A stretch of 64,000 nt of DNA from Melieria omissa (lineage: Eukaryota > Arthropoda > Insecta > Diptera > Ulidiidae). Under the pieces are notes generated by a model that had not been told where the DNA came from, ran no database searches, and saw only the letters and a list, made by a program, of their open reading frames with translations. Positions 1-12,218 of this stretch are shown in pieces (position 1 is the stretch's first letter; each line of letters begins with the position of its first letter). The position numbers were made by a program, and so were the translations under genes. Location of the stretch: contig OZ020268.1 in NCBI GenBank assembly GCA_963971225.1, positions 55,489,900-55,553,899 of the forward strand, in the 5' to 3' direction.

Positions 1-3000
1 TATTTGGAGAGCGCACTGAAGCTCCGCACTCGGAAGCACCACACATCTCCATCACCACCGAAAAGGTGTGCACGCAGGAGCTGCCGCTTCCCGACGGCGT
101 CGACGTCATACACGCCTCCCCTGCGGCTGGCCATCTCAGCTCCTCTTCCATCTACCCTGCCTGCTACGCGCCCTACATCATAGTCACCGCCTGTTCCGAC
201 TCGATTTCGCGCTTCTGGAAGTGCGAACCAGCCGTGCTCGGCGACAACCCGTCGAACGCCAAGCAGTACAAGTGGTCTGAGTGGAAAATGTTCAGTCGCC
301 AGCAGGATTCGGCCATCGAGATACCCGGACAGCCGCTGAATATTAGCGCCGCCTATTCTGGGCGCATAGCTTGCGCCTACAAGTATGGCAAGAGCTTCAC
401 ACGTCCCAACAAGGGCGATCCCGACTCGCGTTATATAAACTTGTGCGTGGCTATCTATGAGTGCGAAAGCTCGGGCGGCAGCGAGTGGGTGCTAGAGGAC
501 ACCATTCACTTGAAGAATGTGCATCTGCCGCGCATCAACATCGACCATGGCATCGACTTGAGCTATCTGCACGACAGTCGCCTCCTGCAGAAGAAGCAAC
601 GGCTGAACCAAGTGCTGCATACGTTCACACACGACGACGGACGCTCGCCACGCAGCGGCGAAACCACGCCAGAGCTGGCTGCCAAGAGCGCCTCGAGTCT
701 GCTGGCTGTGCCCAGCTTTAGTACGCTGCAGTCGTTGCGCAAGAGCATTGCTGAGAACGGCAACACCTGTCCGTTGACGCAAAAGCACATGGTGCAGCTG
801 GATTGGGTCTCCAAGGAGGATGGCTCGCACATCTTGACCGTCGCCGTGGGCAGCAAAATTTTGCTTTACACCGCCGTTTCGTCCGACATTGCACAGGCGA
901 ACATCAAGGCTATGAAGGAGTCGCGGTCCGCGAATCGTCCCATCTTACGCAAAGCCAGCTCACTGGCGCAGCCACACTTCAATGACGAGATACGATGGAT
1001 GAAGCTGCGTCAGATAGACCTGCAGACCGCAGACGGATTACCCCCGCTGCCTATGCAGATATCGTGGGTGCGCGATGGCATCCTCGTGGTGGCCATGGAC
1101 TCGGAAATGCATGTCTACTCGCAGTGGAAGCCACGTTACAATCAGCAGCACAGCGTAGAAGATCTCCTCGATACGCGCAATTTACGCGATGAGGACTTGC
1201 GTTCGCTGGCCAATGAGTCGAGCCAGCATCGGCTCAAGAGCGCCTCTTCCATGCCTCTTATGAGCAAGGCCAGTACTGCCAATCTGCAGCTCTTGTCCAA
1301 TGAGAAGAAAAAGAAGTACGGCAACGCCAGCTCGGCCAATATACAAGGCGGAGCTGCCGGTGCTGGTGGTGATGCCACGCCAAACGATGACTACTTGACC
1401 GACTTTGGCCTATTTCAGGCGTCACGCATTGCTTGTCCCGTATTGCCGCAGTATCATCCCAAGCAGTTGATGGAGCTACTAAACTGCGGCAAAATCAGTT
1501 GGGTGAAGGCTATCTTGGCGCATCTGGTACGATGCATGAGCGGCCCTAACGTGAACGGCGCTAGCACCGATGACAACGGCTCCGTCCGGCAACGCTCATG
1601 GTCGCGCTCGCGCACTTTGTCTATCAGCTACGCAGCCAATGAGGCAAATATACAACAAGAACATCGCGGATCAACGACCCAGATCCCGGAGGAGTTGATG
1701 CTGGACTATGCAGAAATAACATCCATACCGCCACTGCCGTTGTGGGTACTGCTGAATGCCGACCGAGAGATGCCCGGTCAGGGCAACACAATGGCCGACG
1801 ATGAAAAGGACTACGATGAACTGTTCGAAATGAACACGTCCGAGGATAATTTGGACGATTTGTTGGAAGATAATGAGACACGCAAATGCGATCGGCGCCT
1901 GTCTGTGCCGGAGAAGCAGAGCATTTCACACTTTGGCCCCCGCCAGGGACAGCTGCTGTCGCGATTGCTGACGCACACCCATTTGCCGGGCTTGTCGTCG
2001 TTGGATCAGATGCACTTGTTGGCGCTAGCCGACACGGTGGCTACGTGCAACACCGACTTCTCTGACAAGTTTGCCTCCGATGCGGGCAAGACCACTATGG
2101 GCAAAGAGGCGCTTGGCAGCGCCACCACCGAGGGGCTGGACGATTGCGGCTTGCGTTTTCTGCTTGCTATGAAGCACTTTGGCTATTTGTTGCGTTGTCT
2201 GCCACTCAATCAGCGCACGCAGTTTCAGAAGAATGGCATTGGCATGTCGAACATTGTATGGGCCTTCCATTCGGAGGGCGAGGAGGAGCTGCTTAATCTA
2301 ATCCCATCGTACACCAAGGGAGATCTGAAGTGGTCAACACTAAAAGATCTGGGCGTGGGCTACTGGCTAAAGAACATCAATGTGCTGCGGCAGTGTGTGG
2401 AACGGCTGGCCAAGTGCGCCTACCAGAAGAACCAGGACCCGCTGGATGCCGCTCTCTACTACTTGGCCATGAAGAAGAAGTCGCTTGTGTGGGGCCTGTT
2501 CCGTTCTAGGCGCGATGAGAAAATGACCGCATTCTTCGCCAACAACTTTGCTGACGATCGCTGGCGCAAGGCGGCTCTCAAGAATGCCTTTGTCTTGCTG
2601 GGCAAGCAGCGCTTCGATCACGCTGTCGCCTTCTTTTTGCTAGCCAACTCGCTGAACGACGCCATTGAAGTTTGCATCAATAAGTTGGACGACTTTCAGC
2701 TGGCGCTAATTATAGCGCGCCTCTATGAAGATGACATTGACATCAATTCAAAGTCGACCTATCGCAAACTGATATGCGAGCATGTGCTGGGCGGCGATAT
2801 TGAAAAGGAAAAATTCGACGCCAGTCGTGCACATCCTGATCCCTTCTTGCGCTCGATGACTTACTGGATTCTGAAGAAATACCAAGACAGCTTGAACACT
2901 CTGTTGCTGAGTGGCGTAGGGTTAAATCACAGCGCCTATAAGGAGGAGGACCTGCTCAGGGCAGAAGGTTCGGCCACTAACCCAAATGTTTTTAACTTCT

Positions 3001-6000
3001 ACATCTATTTGCGCACACATCCGCTGCTTGTGCGACAAAATCTGGCACTGTCGGCGCAGGAGAAGAAGCTGGCGCACGTTGTGCTATCCGGATTCAGCTA
3101 CTCGGGTGATGTAACCGCTTCTAGCGCTAACGACAAGCAGTTGCAAATCGAGGACTCCATCACATCCATAGAGCGGCAGCTGTACTTCACAACGGCCCAT
3201 GGACACTTCAAAGCGGGCTGTCCGGCCTTGGCGCTAGAGGTGCTGAACAAGTTGCCCATGAAGATTATGGATTCGAACGGCAGTCTTAACAGTCAATGTG
3301 TGGATGACAGCAAGGATAATTTAATCAGTACGGGAATTTTGGATTGGGGGCAGCAGCCGGGCAATTCCTCGCTGGATTTGGATTGGGGTGCACCCGTCTT
3401 CACAGTGGAGGACAAGGGTTTCGAACTTAAGTGGGATGACGAGCCAGACGACGAAGAAGCGGAAGAAAAGCCTACGGCCGCAGCGATCGCAGAGGTGCCT
3501 AAAGTGGATGCCAACAAAAGCGCTGCTAATAATATTAAAATAGACATAATGGCACAGCAACTTAAATTTGTGGCTTGCTTGAAAATACTGATGGAGGAGT
3601 TATCAACGCTGGCCACTGGCTTCGAAGTGGATGGTGGCCAGCTGCGCTATCAGCTGTATGTGTGGCTGGAAAAGGAGGTGGACGCCCTGAAAGAGCTCTG
3701 CAATTATTGCAATTCGGACAGTGCCGAGGTGGATGATCCAAGTCAGATGGCTGAATTAACCAAAGTAAGCCGGATTTATATTCAATATAAGTACATATAT
3801 TTGCATTGATAGTTGGTTTTCGTAAATTTTCAGGAAAAAGATATGAATGTTTCGGTGTTCGTGTTGCCGGAAAGACCGACATTGCATGAGATCCTAATGC
3901 AGGAAAAACACGATTTTGAAGCCAAAGTAATGCGCGCAGCCAAGCGAAAGCGCTGGCTTAAAGGTTTGTAAATTCCAATAATTTTATAGTTCTTACTGTA
4001 AAACGCATCTCAAACCTGCTTAAACGTTTCATAGCCAACGAGACCTTATTGCGTACTTTGCTGAGTTACTGTTCACTGCACGGCGCTAGCGGTGGTGGTC
4101 TCGCTTCGGTGCGTATGGAGCTGGTATTGCTGTTGCAAGAGCTACAACAGGAGAAGACACAGCAACAACTGCTCAGCCCGCTGCCCTTCCCCACAACTTT
4201 GCCACTATTAAGCGCATGTGTGGCTGGCAATAAAACGGTTAGCGCTGACCCCATAAAGTATTTGCAGGTATGAAAAAATCTAACTTAAACGCATACGAAA
4301 TCATTAAAAACTTGTATTTACTTGCAGTCACAAACTGTGGACATGCTGCAGACTATCATCAGTATTTCTTCGTTCCCCGGCTTTGAGTCAAGAACGTTTT
4401 GCGAGATTTTCATATTGCGCGATCTGGCCATCGCTCTGTCCTCGTGCATATACCAGTCCCTGTGCGATTCGGAGAGCTTTGTGGTCAACAACGCCACGTT
4501 GAATGGATTCCAGAGCCCGGGCATTGAGAATATCGCCAAGCTCAACTCGCTCTTTGAGTGCTCGCACTTGATTGGCAACTCCAACGTCTATAATAAGCGC
4601 AGAATGTACTCATCGGACGAGCCGGCCATGATATGTACCTCGCCAGGCAAATGGCCGGGCGTTACCAATTTGCGCGCACTGCTGGCACGTGAAAAAGACG
4701 AAGACATTCCAAAGTTAAATGTTTTGCTGTTAGAGTCGTTTATTGCAACGTACATGTCCATAGCAATTTATTCGCTGGCCACCTGCGATAGCCGCTTATT
4801 GTACCGGTTGGTAGGACAAAACTTCGCCAACGAAACTTGGTCAAGCATTTTTGGTGGTGGCATGAAGAAACTGTTACGCAAGGCTACAATGCAAAACCAA
4901 ATGGCTGCCACAATGCAAACTCAAACGCAGTCACAAATGTCCGAAGAGACCGTAGACGATAGCAGCGTGTGGAATACAGTAACATCGATTACGAAACAGC
5001 GCGTCAAGCTCAATATGAAAATTCTCGGCTCTTTCGGACACAGCACTACATCAAGCAATATGAAGGAGGATAAACCCACATACAGGGAGCAATTCGTGTC
5101 GCCTGAAATGTCAATGCTGTCATGCTTTTTGCTAAAGCCTCCTAATTCGGGTATAAAAGCATGTTGTTTATATTGGCTGTTCGTGTTGCTATAATTTATA
5201 GCTCGTTTCAGACTGCGACGATTACGATACGGATGATCCATGCGAGAGCGAGGAGGAGGAGGAAGAGGACGATGATGGAGATCTGAATAATTCATCGAGA
5301 TTGAATTTAAAGCATAGAAAAGATAATACCGAACACATCAATCCAATGTCTTATGCATGGAGCATTTTGAGACTAGCAATAATCAAGTTGATTTCTACAA
5401 AATTACAGGACTTCATTAACATTTCCGGTATTGAAATTCAAGGTAAAACTAACACCTTTCATACCAACTAAAAGCATGAATATTAATTGTAGAAAAATCT
5501 CTGCTAGATTTACCCGTATTAAGTCCGCTGGCTCACGAGGTGCTACGCACACTCAATCGCTGGCAAGATTTTGCGCTGGACGTGTTGATTGCCAAAGGCC
5601 CGCCACCAGAGGATTACATACCAGGTGCGTTAGAGCTAATCCGATATTAACTGATAATTAAAATTATAATGAATTTTATTTCGGAATTTACTAGGTTGCT
5701 TTGTGGAGAGCAGCGCGCAAGGCCTGGCTATACACAAATATCGTTCACTTTTGAATAAAGAGAACACTCCGTTCCTTACCAATTCAGCCACCGGGCCCAT
5801 ACGTCGCTTATGGAACTATCTAGTTCGACAGGAGCAGTCACAGGACGTCTTTATTAAAGTTCTGTTCGGCAAGAAGCTAGAGAATCCGACAAAGAAACGC
5901 ACGAGCGTTGATGATGCAACGGATGCAGGTAGGCAACTTGGCGCGGCAAAAGTTTTCTTCTTCTATAAAAACTGTGTCGACTTGCGCTTTTGCAAGGTTC

Positions 6001-7716
6001 CTCACATCATACCAACGAAGCTGAACACATACGCGTCATACACAAGGACCACGAATCGATGCTCGCTTTTTGCCTAAACAACAACTCGTCTGGAATGATA
6101 GCCATTGCCAATCCACGTGAAATACAGGAATTGGATATATCATTGCTGTTGGAATCGCCCAATTGGTATGAAGATGAATGCGATACCGATATGTTGAATT
6201 TAAGCAAAGACGCCGAGCCTGTATCCACGCCCGGCTTTCTGGTCATACAATCGCCAGAACAGTGAGTGTCTTACGCTCGTGTGTAGTTATGTTTTTCAAT
6301 GTTGTTTACCCGCAGGTCGCCGTACGGCTCGAATATCAACTCTGAAACTTCTGCGAATTACCACTCTTCGTCGCAATCGGGACGTGGCACCACACTGGTA
6401 AGTGGCACAGCTATGGAATACACGATTTTCTTTTCAAATAAACTTTAAATATTATATACAAAAGGTTTTGCGTCACAAATTGGACAATGTAAAGCGCATG
6501 AGTTCGCATCCACTAATGCCGCTGTATATGACGGGCGGCCAAGACGGTTCGGTGCAGATTTGGGAATGGGGTCACCAGCAGGCTGTTTGCACGCCGCGTC
6601 CGTCTGGCACTTTTGCCAAAGTTACACGCTGTCGATTCTCGGAGCAGGGCAATAAATTTGGCATCGGTGACGGGGATGGCAATTTGAGTTTGTGGCAGGC
6701 GGGCATGGCTTCGCAAAACAATCGTGCATTCTTCGTGAGTGAAATGCCATAAAACATATCGATATTACTCTTATATAAAATATTTAATGTTTTATTTCTT
6801 TTAGACTTATCAATGCCATAATAAGATGCTGTCTGACTTTGTGTTTTTGGGTTCGTGCAGTCTCTTGGCAACTGGTAAGTAGTGCACTGCTCTTCATATG
6901 TAAATTTTATATATGACAAACAATTCTTTACAGCTGGGCAGAGTTCGGAAAATAAAAACATTAACATCTGGGACACATTATTGCCGCAGAAAAAGTCCTG
7001 TGTTTCTGGTAAGCAATAAATTACTAAAAACTTGTTTGTCTGAATTGAAAGCTTCTATATCTATAGGCTTGTAATACTATTTTACTTTTGATTTTTATAT
7101 TTTTCGTTTTAGCTTTTACTTGTCATGATCAAGGCTCGTCTTGTATAATTTTCGCTCCTCAGCATCAGTTGCTAATATCATGTGGAAAGAAAGGTGACGT
7201 ATGCATTTTTGATGTTAGGCAGCGCACTTTAAGGCATCGCTTCCAGGTAACGAACGCACATTTGTTATCTAAAAGTGCATAAGTAAATATTATAAAAACG
7301 ACATATTTTGCAGGCTCATGATAATACCATAAAATGTATTGCGCTGGATCCACATGAAGAATTTTTCGCCACCGGCTCGATTGAAGGCGATATAAAGGCA
7401 AGTGAAATATTACATTTGTGTACTTGAATTAGTTTTTAGCTACACTTATTTATTTTTGACGACTGCATTCGTTTCAGTTCATTAAGCAACGTTGTAATTA
7501 ATTTTTGTTTTTCAGATCTGGAGTTTAAATCAGTATTCGCTGATAAGCGCGTTCCCCGCCGAACATGCGAAAAACAGCTTCTTCAAGCACATTGGTCAGG
7601 GTGTTAGTCAAATAAATATCGACAGCTATGGGCGGTTGTTTTCGTGTGGTTCTGACGGCTGCATGAAAGTGCGCCAACTGATCGAAAAGGACACAATCGT
7701 ACAGTCGATATATTAA
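1..7716 (+). CDS. Rbcn-3A: Rabconnectin-3 alpha (DmX/DMXL family), 3' portion, partial at left edge
   Basis: Large WD-repeat scaffold that, with Rbcn-3B, promotes V-ATPase assembly and is needed for endosomal acidification and Notch signalling (family knowledge; yeast Rav1). The reading frame is open from base 3. Exons read by eye: 1-3764, 3834-3963, 4035-4267, 4328-5150, 5212-5442, 5493-5624, 5695-5928, 5997-6261, 6316-6397, 6465-6734, 6805-6874, 6934-7008, 7113-7246, 7314-7397, 7516-7716; phases all join and about 2,240 residues are visible. The helical Rav1p_C-like region is encoded around 2070-2790 (motifs such as MKHFGYLLRCLP, YYLAMKKKSLVWGLFRSR). An acidic run (SEEEEEEDDDGD) lies near 5260. 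The C-terminus (6465-7716) is a WD40 propeller (GGQDGSVQIWEW, GDGDGNLSLW, SIEGDIKIWSL). The last intron uses a GC donor. Stop TAA is at 7714-7716; an AATAAA occurs near 7944. The N-terminal half lies outside the window. Confidence 0.95.
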
Positions 7717-8728
7717 TGTGGAGTACGTTGATGTTGTTAATGTTGGCTTCAACAAAATCACAAACACACACTTTGTACCCCGCGTAGCTGCAATTTCTAC
7801 GAGTTTGTTTTTTAATAATGTTAATTATTTTCCTTTCCAGATAAATGAAAGTTATTAATTGTTGCTTCTTGGTATTCATAAATAAGTCGTAAATTGTTAT
7901 ATATATATATGAATTATGCAATATCTATGTACCCATACCCATAAATAAACAATCTATTGTATTCGAAAGTTTTAGCAGACTATAATTTTTGTTGGACTTA
8001 CATTGTACACATTGGCATTTTTACATCAAACCAGATGGTTTTGCTGCTGTTTTGTTGCTGAAAAAGTACAATAGATCAGTTGATATTGTTATTAAAAATG
8101 ATAATTGCCAGTATGCAAGTGTAAATTTTGTGTGAAATAATGCAAGAGCTATTCATACGGGGCTCTAACCAGCGGTATACAAATCTTCCTTTAGATTCCC
8201 TGGTTATCGGTCTGTTCCACTATTTATCTTTTTGTCTATTCCTATCCTAGTCCTATTTTTTATCACTTTTTTTTTTACTAATTTAAGCGACATCGATCCA
8301 AGTTTCCAAAACTTGAATTTCTGTACTTTAACACCAGAAAGATTTAGCACATACAGAGCTAGATGTCTTAAAATGAACTTTCTAGTGACAAAAACCCATG
8401 AATGAATTAATCCAGTAGTTAGTTTTATTGTGTCCTTTTTGATGTACAGTGCAGTGGGCACCTGTATTACAAATGCGGGAAATCCCCATTGTCTTGAGCC
8501 ATTGTTTTTTCAACTTAGATTTTACCGATTACAGGTCTTTGTTTTGTATCGATATGAACGCGCCAAGAAAATGCATTTCTGTTCGCTTTGTTATCGGTTG
8601 GCAGTAACAAAGAGTTGCATCTCTAGATTTGGTCGGGGTGCTGCAATATTTTGGTTTTGTTTATAGAACGTTGCTACAGTTAGCCTACATTATTAGAACA
8701 GGGAAATAAAAAAAATCAGCAACAAAAT
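7717..8728. other. Rbcn-3A 3' flank and CMTr1 upstream region
   Basis: AT-rich spacer of about 1 kb between two genes on the same strand. The first 250 bases should hold the Rbcn-3A 3' UTR, with an AATAAA near 7944. The last part must carry the CMTr1 promoter and 5' UTR. I see no coding exon, repeat pair or RNA gene in it. Confidence 0.5.
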
Positions 8729-11257
8729 ATGGAGAACAAAGTAAGTTCAGATGAAGAGGGCGCGGAGCCATTGTCGAAGAAAATCAAGTTGAGTTCCGAT
8801 GAAGAAAGCGGAGAGCCGTTGCCGAAGAAAATCAAGACAGAATGGTCGAAGAGCTACTCGGACAAAGCAATGTTGATGATGCAGAAAATGGGCTACAAGA
8901 ATGATAAAGGTCTCGGCAAGCTGAACCAGGGTATGCTTGAGCCTATTGTAGCAGTGCAGCAGGATGGCCGGCGAGGTTTCGGTTCGAAAGTGGATACTGC
9001 GGCGAGCGGCTCGGACCTGTGGGATGCTAATAGCGAAGAGATTCTGCTGCCGGAAAAATTCAGCTGGATGGACAGTAATGAGTCACTCGATTGGACAGCA
9101 GATGATATGAAACCGTGGCAGGTGCTAGGGCCCAAGAAAGAAACCATTGACGATGAAACATTGTTCTGCGATGCCAATATACTGAAGGACATATTGAAAT
9201 CGAAATCGGTGTTCGATGAATTGAATGATAACGATTTGCGACGCGCCCGATCCCGCTGCAATCCTTTTGAGACTATACGTAGCTCAATATTCCTGAATAG
9301 AGCAGCGGTAAAGATGGCCAACATTGATTCCATGTGCGGTTTTATGTTCACCAGGCCGAAGGATCCGCTAGGTGCTAAGCTGCCGGAGGGCAATGAGCTA
9401 CTGTATTTTGCAGATATCTGCGCAGGTGAGTTATTCCATAGTGAAATAAAAAAACCGCAACTCAATTCTTAATTTTTAAGTCACATGTCCCAACCAATCT
9501 GTTTTTACGAAATTTATTCAAATTGTATGTAATCTTGTCCCGTTCTAGGTCCTGGCGGCTTTTCGGAATACGTTCTCTATCGCAAGTCATGGGAGGCCAA
9601 GGGCTTTGGTTTTACGCTACGCGGTCCAAACGACTTTAAATTGGACAAGTTTTTTGCTGGCTCACCAGAGTCGTTCGATCCATACTATGGCGTCAAGGAT
9701 GATGGCAACATTTTCGATGAGGCCAATCAGGACTCGTTTGCCGACTACATATTAAAGCATTGCGAGCAGGGCGTACACTTCGTCATGGCCGATGGCGGCT
9801 TCTCGGTGGAGGGCCATGAGAACATACAGGAAATTCTTTCCAAGCAACTTTACCTCTGTCAATGTTTGACAGCACTCAAGATACTGCGCGATCACGGCAG
9901 CTTTGTGTGCAAGCTGTTTGATCTATTTACGCCATTTAGTGTGGGACTGGTGTATTTGATGCACAAGTGCTTCTACAAGACCGCAATTATCAAACCCAAC
10001 AGCAGTCGACCGGCGAATTCCGAACGTTACTTGGTGTGCAAGTGGAAAAAGCCCAACACGGATCCAGTGTGTGAATATTTGAACTATATAAACAACATTT
10101 TGTCGAAGGGCTCCGCCGATGAGGATGTGCTTGAATTGGTTAGTCAAGAGATTTTATTCCAGGACAAGTTGTTTATAGATTACATAACGGAATCGAACAA
10201 TGTGATTGGCCGCAATCAGATTGTTGGCTTGCAGAAAATTGCCGCCTTTAGCCAAAATCCACAGCTGAAGGAAACGCGCCAATCGGAGATACGCAAGCGC
10301 TGTCTGGAGCTGTGGGACCTGCCCGATCAGCTGCGACAGGCGCCCGAATCAAAGTCGGTGGAGAAGTTGTTGGAAGAAATTTTGAGCGATTGGTACGAAG
10401 ACAAAGCGATATTGAATGCAACCTCGACTGAGGTCTGCTCGGTAGAAGCGCTCGACAGGAGCATTAAAAGTATCTACGACTGGCACTTTGTGCCGATCGG
10501 TCGCGGCGAGACGAACATAAATGCCTGCAGCATGTTCCTCTGCAAGTCCAAGGGAAATTTGCTACGCTACACGGACAACAAGAAGTGGGAGCCTGTCGAG
10601 TATATTTTCGAAGTATCACCAAAGACGCTGTTCTACGGCGAGATCGTGTACGAGTTTAGCGGCGAGGGTCGCACACAGACGCGCGTCTGTGGTCTGCACA
10701 TAATCGATGCCATCATGTTGGGCGGCAAAGATATTCGTCGGCTTAAGCTGACAGAACGCAAGAAGATGTGCGAAAAGTATGCGCTGAGTCTGAATAAGCC
10801 ACACAAAGAGGGCAAAAGCGGTTCGATACGCAACAAAGCGTTGTATAAGTTGGAGGATCTGCAAAACTTCTTCAAGGAAATGCAACTGTACACGCTGAAA
10901 GACAATTCATCCCGTCTGGGGTTCGCACTGAATGGGGAAAAGAAATTTTTCGTTCCCGGCGGTTTGTTGATACTCCCTGAAATTTGCCACAATTTCGTTT
11001 CTGTTATGTCAAATAAGACGAAAATGCTTTACTACTTTGAATACCAGACAAAAAGGTCATATTACATTGATAATATGCCATCCAATATGATGCACACACT
11101 GTATGCATCATTTCGCAACAGTTTCCAGCGGCGTCTACTCTGGAAATGGACAAATTTGATGCAAGTGCAAGAGGGAAGCTGTAAAACAGAGAACAATGTA
11201 TTATATCGTGATGAGTTGCAAAATTTTATATGCAACAATAATAAAAGAGCAAAATGA
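8729..11257 (+). CDS. CMTr1: Cap-specific mRNA (nucleoside-2'-O-)methyltransferase 1
   Basis: Nuclear enzyme that methylates the ribose 2'-O of the first transcribed nucleotide, turning cap 0 into cap 1 with S-adenosylmethionine. Two exons, 8729-9425 and 9549-11257, join in frame (A-GPGGF) to give about 801 residues, close to the family length. The N-terminus is acidic/basic (SSDEEGAEPLSKKIK, repeated once, NLS-like), followed by a G-patch (MMQKMGYKNDKGLGKLNQG, about residues 50-90). The FtsJ/RrmJ domain has the SAM motif DICAGPGGFSEY, and the catalytic K-D-K-E set appears as K195 (NRAAVK), D314 (MADGG), K354 (CKLF) and E391 (NSERYL). D and K are 40 residues apart, as in the human enzyme. A degenerate guanylyltransferase-like C-terminal half follows. 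The start is the first ATG after AT-rich leader. Intact. Confidence 0.95.
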
Positions 11258-11396
11258 GTAATTTTTTGTTTTTTAATATTTACACTATTGAGTTATGACA
11301 ATTGTATGAGACTGAAAAAGTAAGTTTTACGGTCAGGTAATTATGCTAAACCTTTGTGCGTAGTGGAATGTAAACAAATCCGAGCGATCGGTTATA

Positions 11397-11819
11397 CACT
11401 ATGATCAATAAGTACGGGACTGTGTATTTCAAATTTTCCGCCGTTGCCCGATGCAGGTCCAAAAAGATCATCGAAAGCAAGTGGCTGAAGACATGATTTC
11501 CGAAGCTAAGGACCCAACGTTCATGAAACGTATAATTACTGGTGATGAGACATGGGTCTATGAATTCGACGTGACAACTAGCCAGCAATCATCCGAATGG
11601 CGTGCTGAAGGCGAGCCAAAACCAAAAAAAGTGCGCCATTGTAAAATGCGACGAAGTACAAAAAGTTGACTGACGCTAACAGCTGCCAAAAACTAATGAT
11701 GCAATCCTGCTCAAAATTTGACACAGATGTCAGTTAAGGTCCTATCGACCTAAAAAACCTGCATCGGGCAACGGCGGAAAATTTAAAATACACAGTCCCG
11801 GTACTTCTTGATCATAGTG
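11397..11819 (+). mobile_element. Internally deleted mariner-family element (MITE-like, 423 bp)
   Basis: Bounded by TA at 11395-11396 and 11820-11821. The ends are inverted repeats of about 60 bp: left CACTATGATCAATAAGTAC..., right complement CACTATGATCAAGAAGTAC..., continuing into a shared ATTTTCCGCCGTTGCCCGATGCA. Between them, 11484-11625 still reads as the mariner transposase segment FMKRIITGDETWVYEFD followed by QQSSEWR, which includes the first catalytic aspartate region. The helix-turn-helix and the second and third aspartates are missing, so it cannot transpose by itself. TA duplication and the ITGDETW motif fit Tc1/mariner. Confidence 0.88.
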
Positions 11820-11929
11820 TATGTAATTATAGTACAAACAAAACTTAATACTCTTCATTTAAGATTTATGAGTCTTAAAAACTTAATATTTTTTTAATAA
11901 ATCAAGTGAAAAGCAAACGTTATTGTTAT

Positions 11930-12153
11930 TGTAGTGTATTGGTGGAGGTGGTGCCATGGTGAATGCAACCCTGTTGTGGTTGGGCTTGTCAAGCAGTGTG
12001 GCAACTCGGGCTTGCAGCTAAGTTCATGCTGGTCCTTTACCTTTTACTTTTACTTGTGACGCCATTGTTAGAACACGCAAATAAAGTTTGTCTTAAAAGT
12101 TTACACAGTTGTTTATATCAAAAGGACTTAAATCCATCCCAGTGCTCATTACA
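11930..12153 (+). repeat. 5' LTR (224 bp)
   Basis: Starts TGTAGTGTATTGG and ends CTCATTACA (TG...CA boundary). An AATAAA lies in CGCAAATAAAGTTTG near 12080, a possible polyadenylation signal marking the R/U5 part. By eye it matches 16995-17218 base for base. Confidence 0.93.
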
Positions 12154-12218
12154 ACGTCAAGTGTGGGGTTCGAGCAGGAATTTTTTTTCTATCTAAGTTC
12201 TAAAGTTATTGTGGTTCA

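Noticed and set aside
11963..12196. Short frame MQPCCGWACQAVW..., repeated at 17028-17273
   Set aside because: The same frame appears in both places only because both are LTR sequence. There is no sign of selection as a gene.
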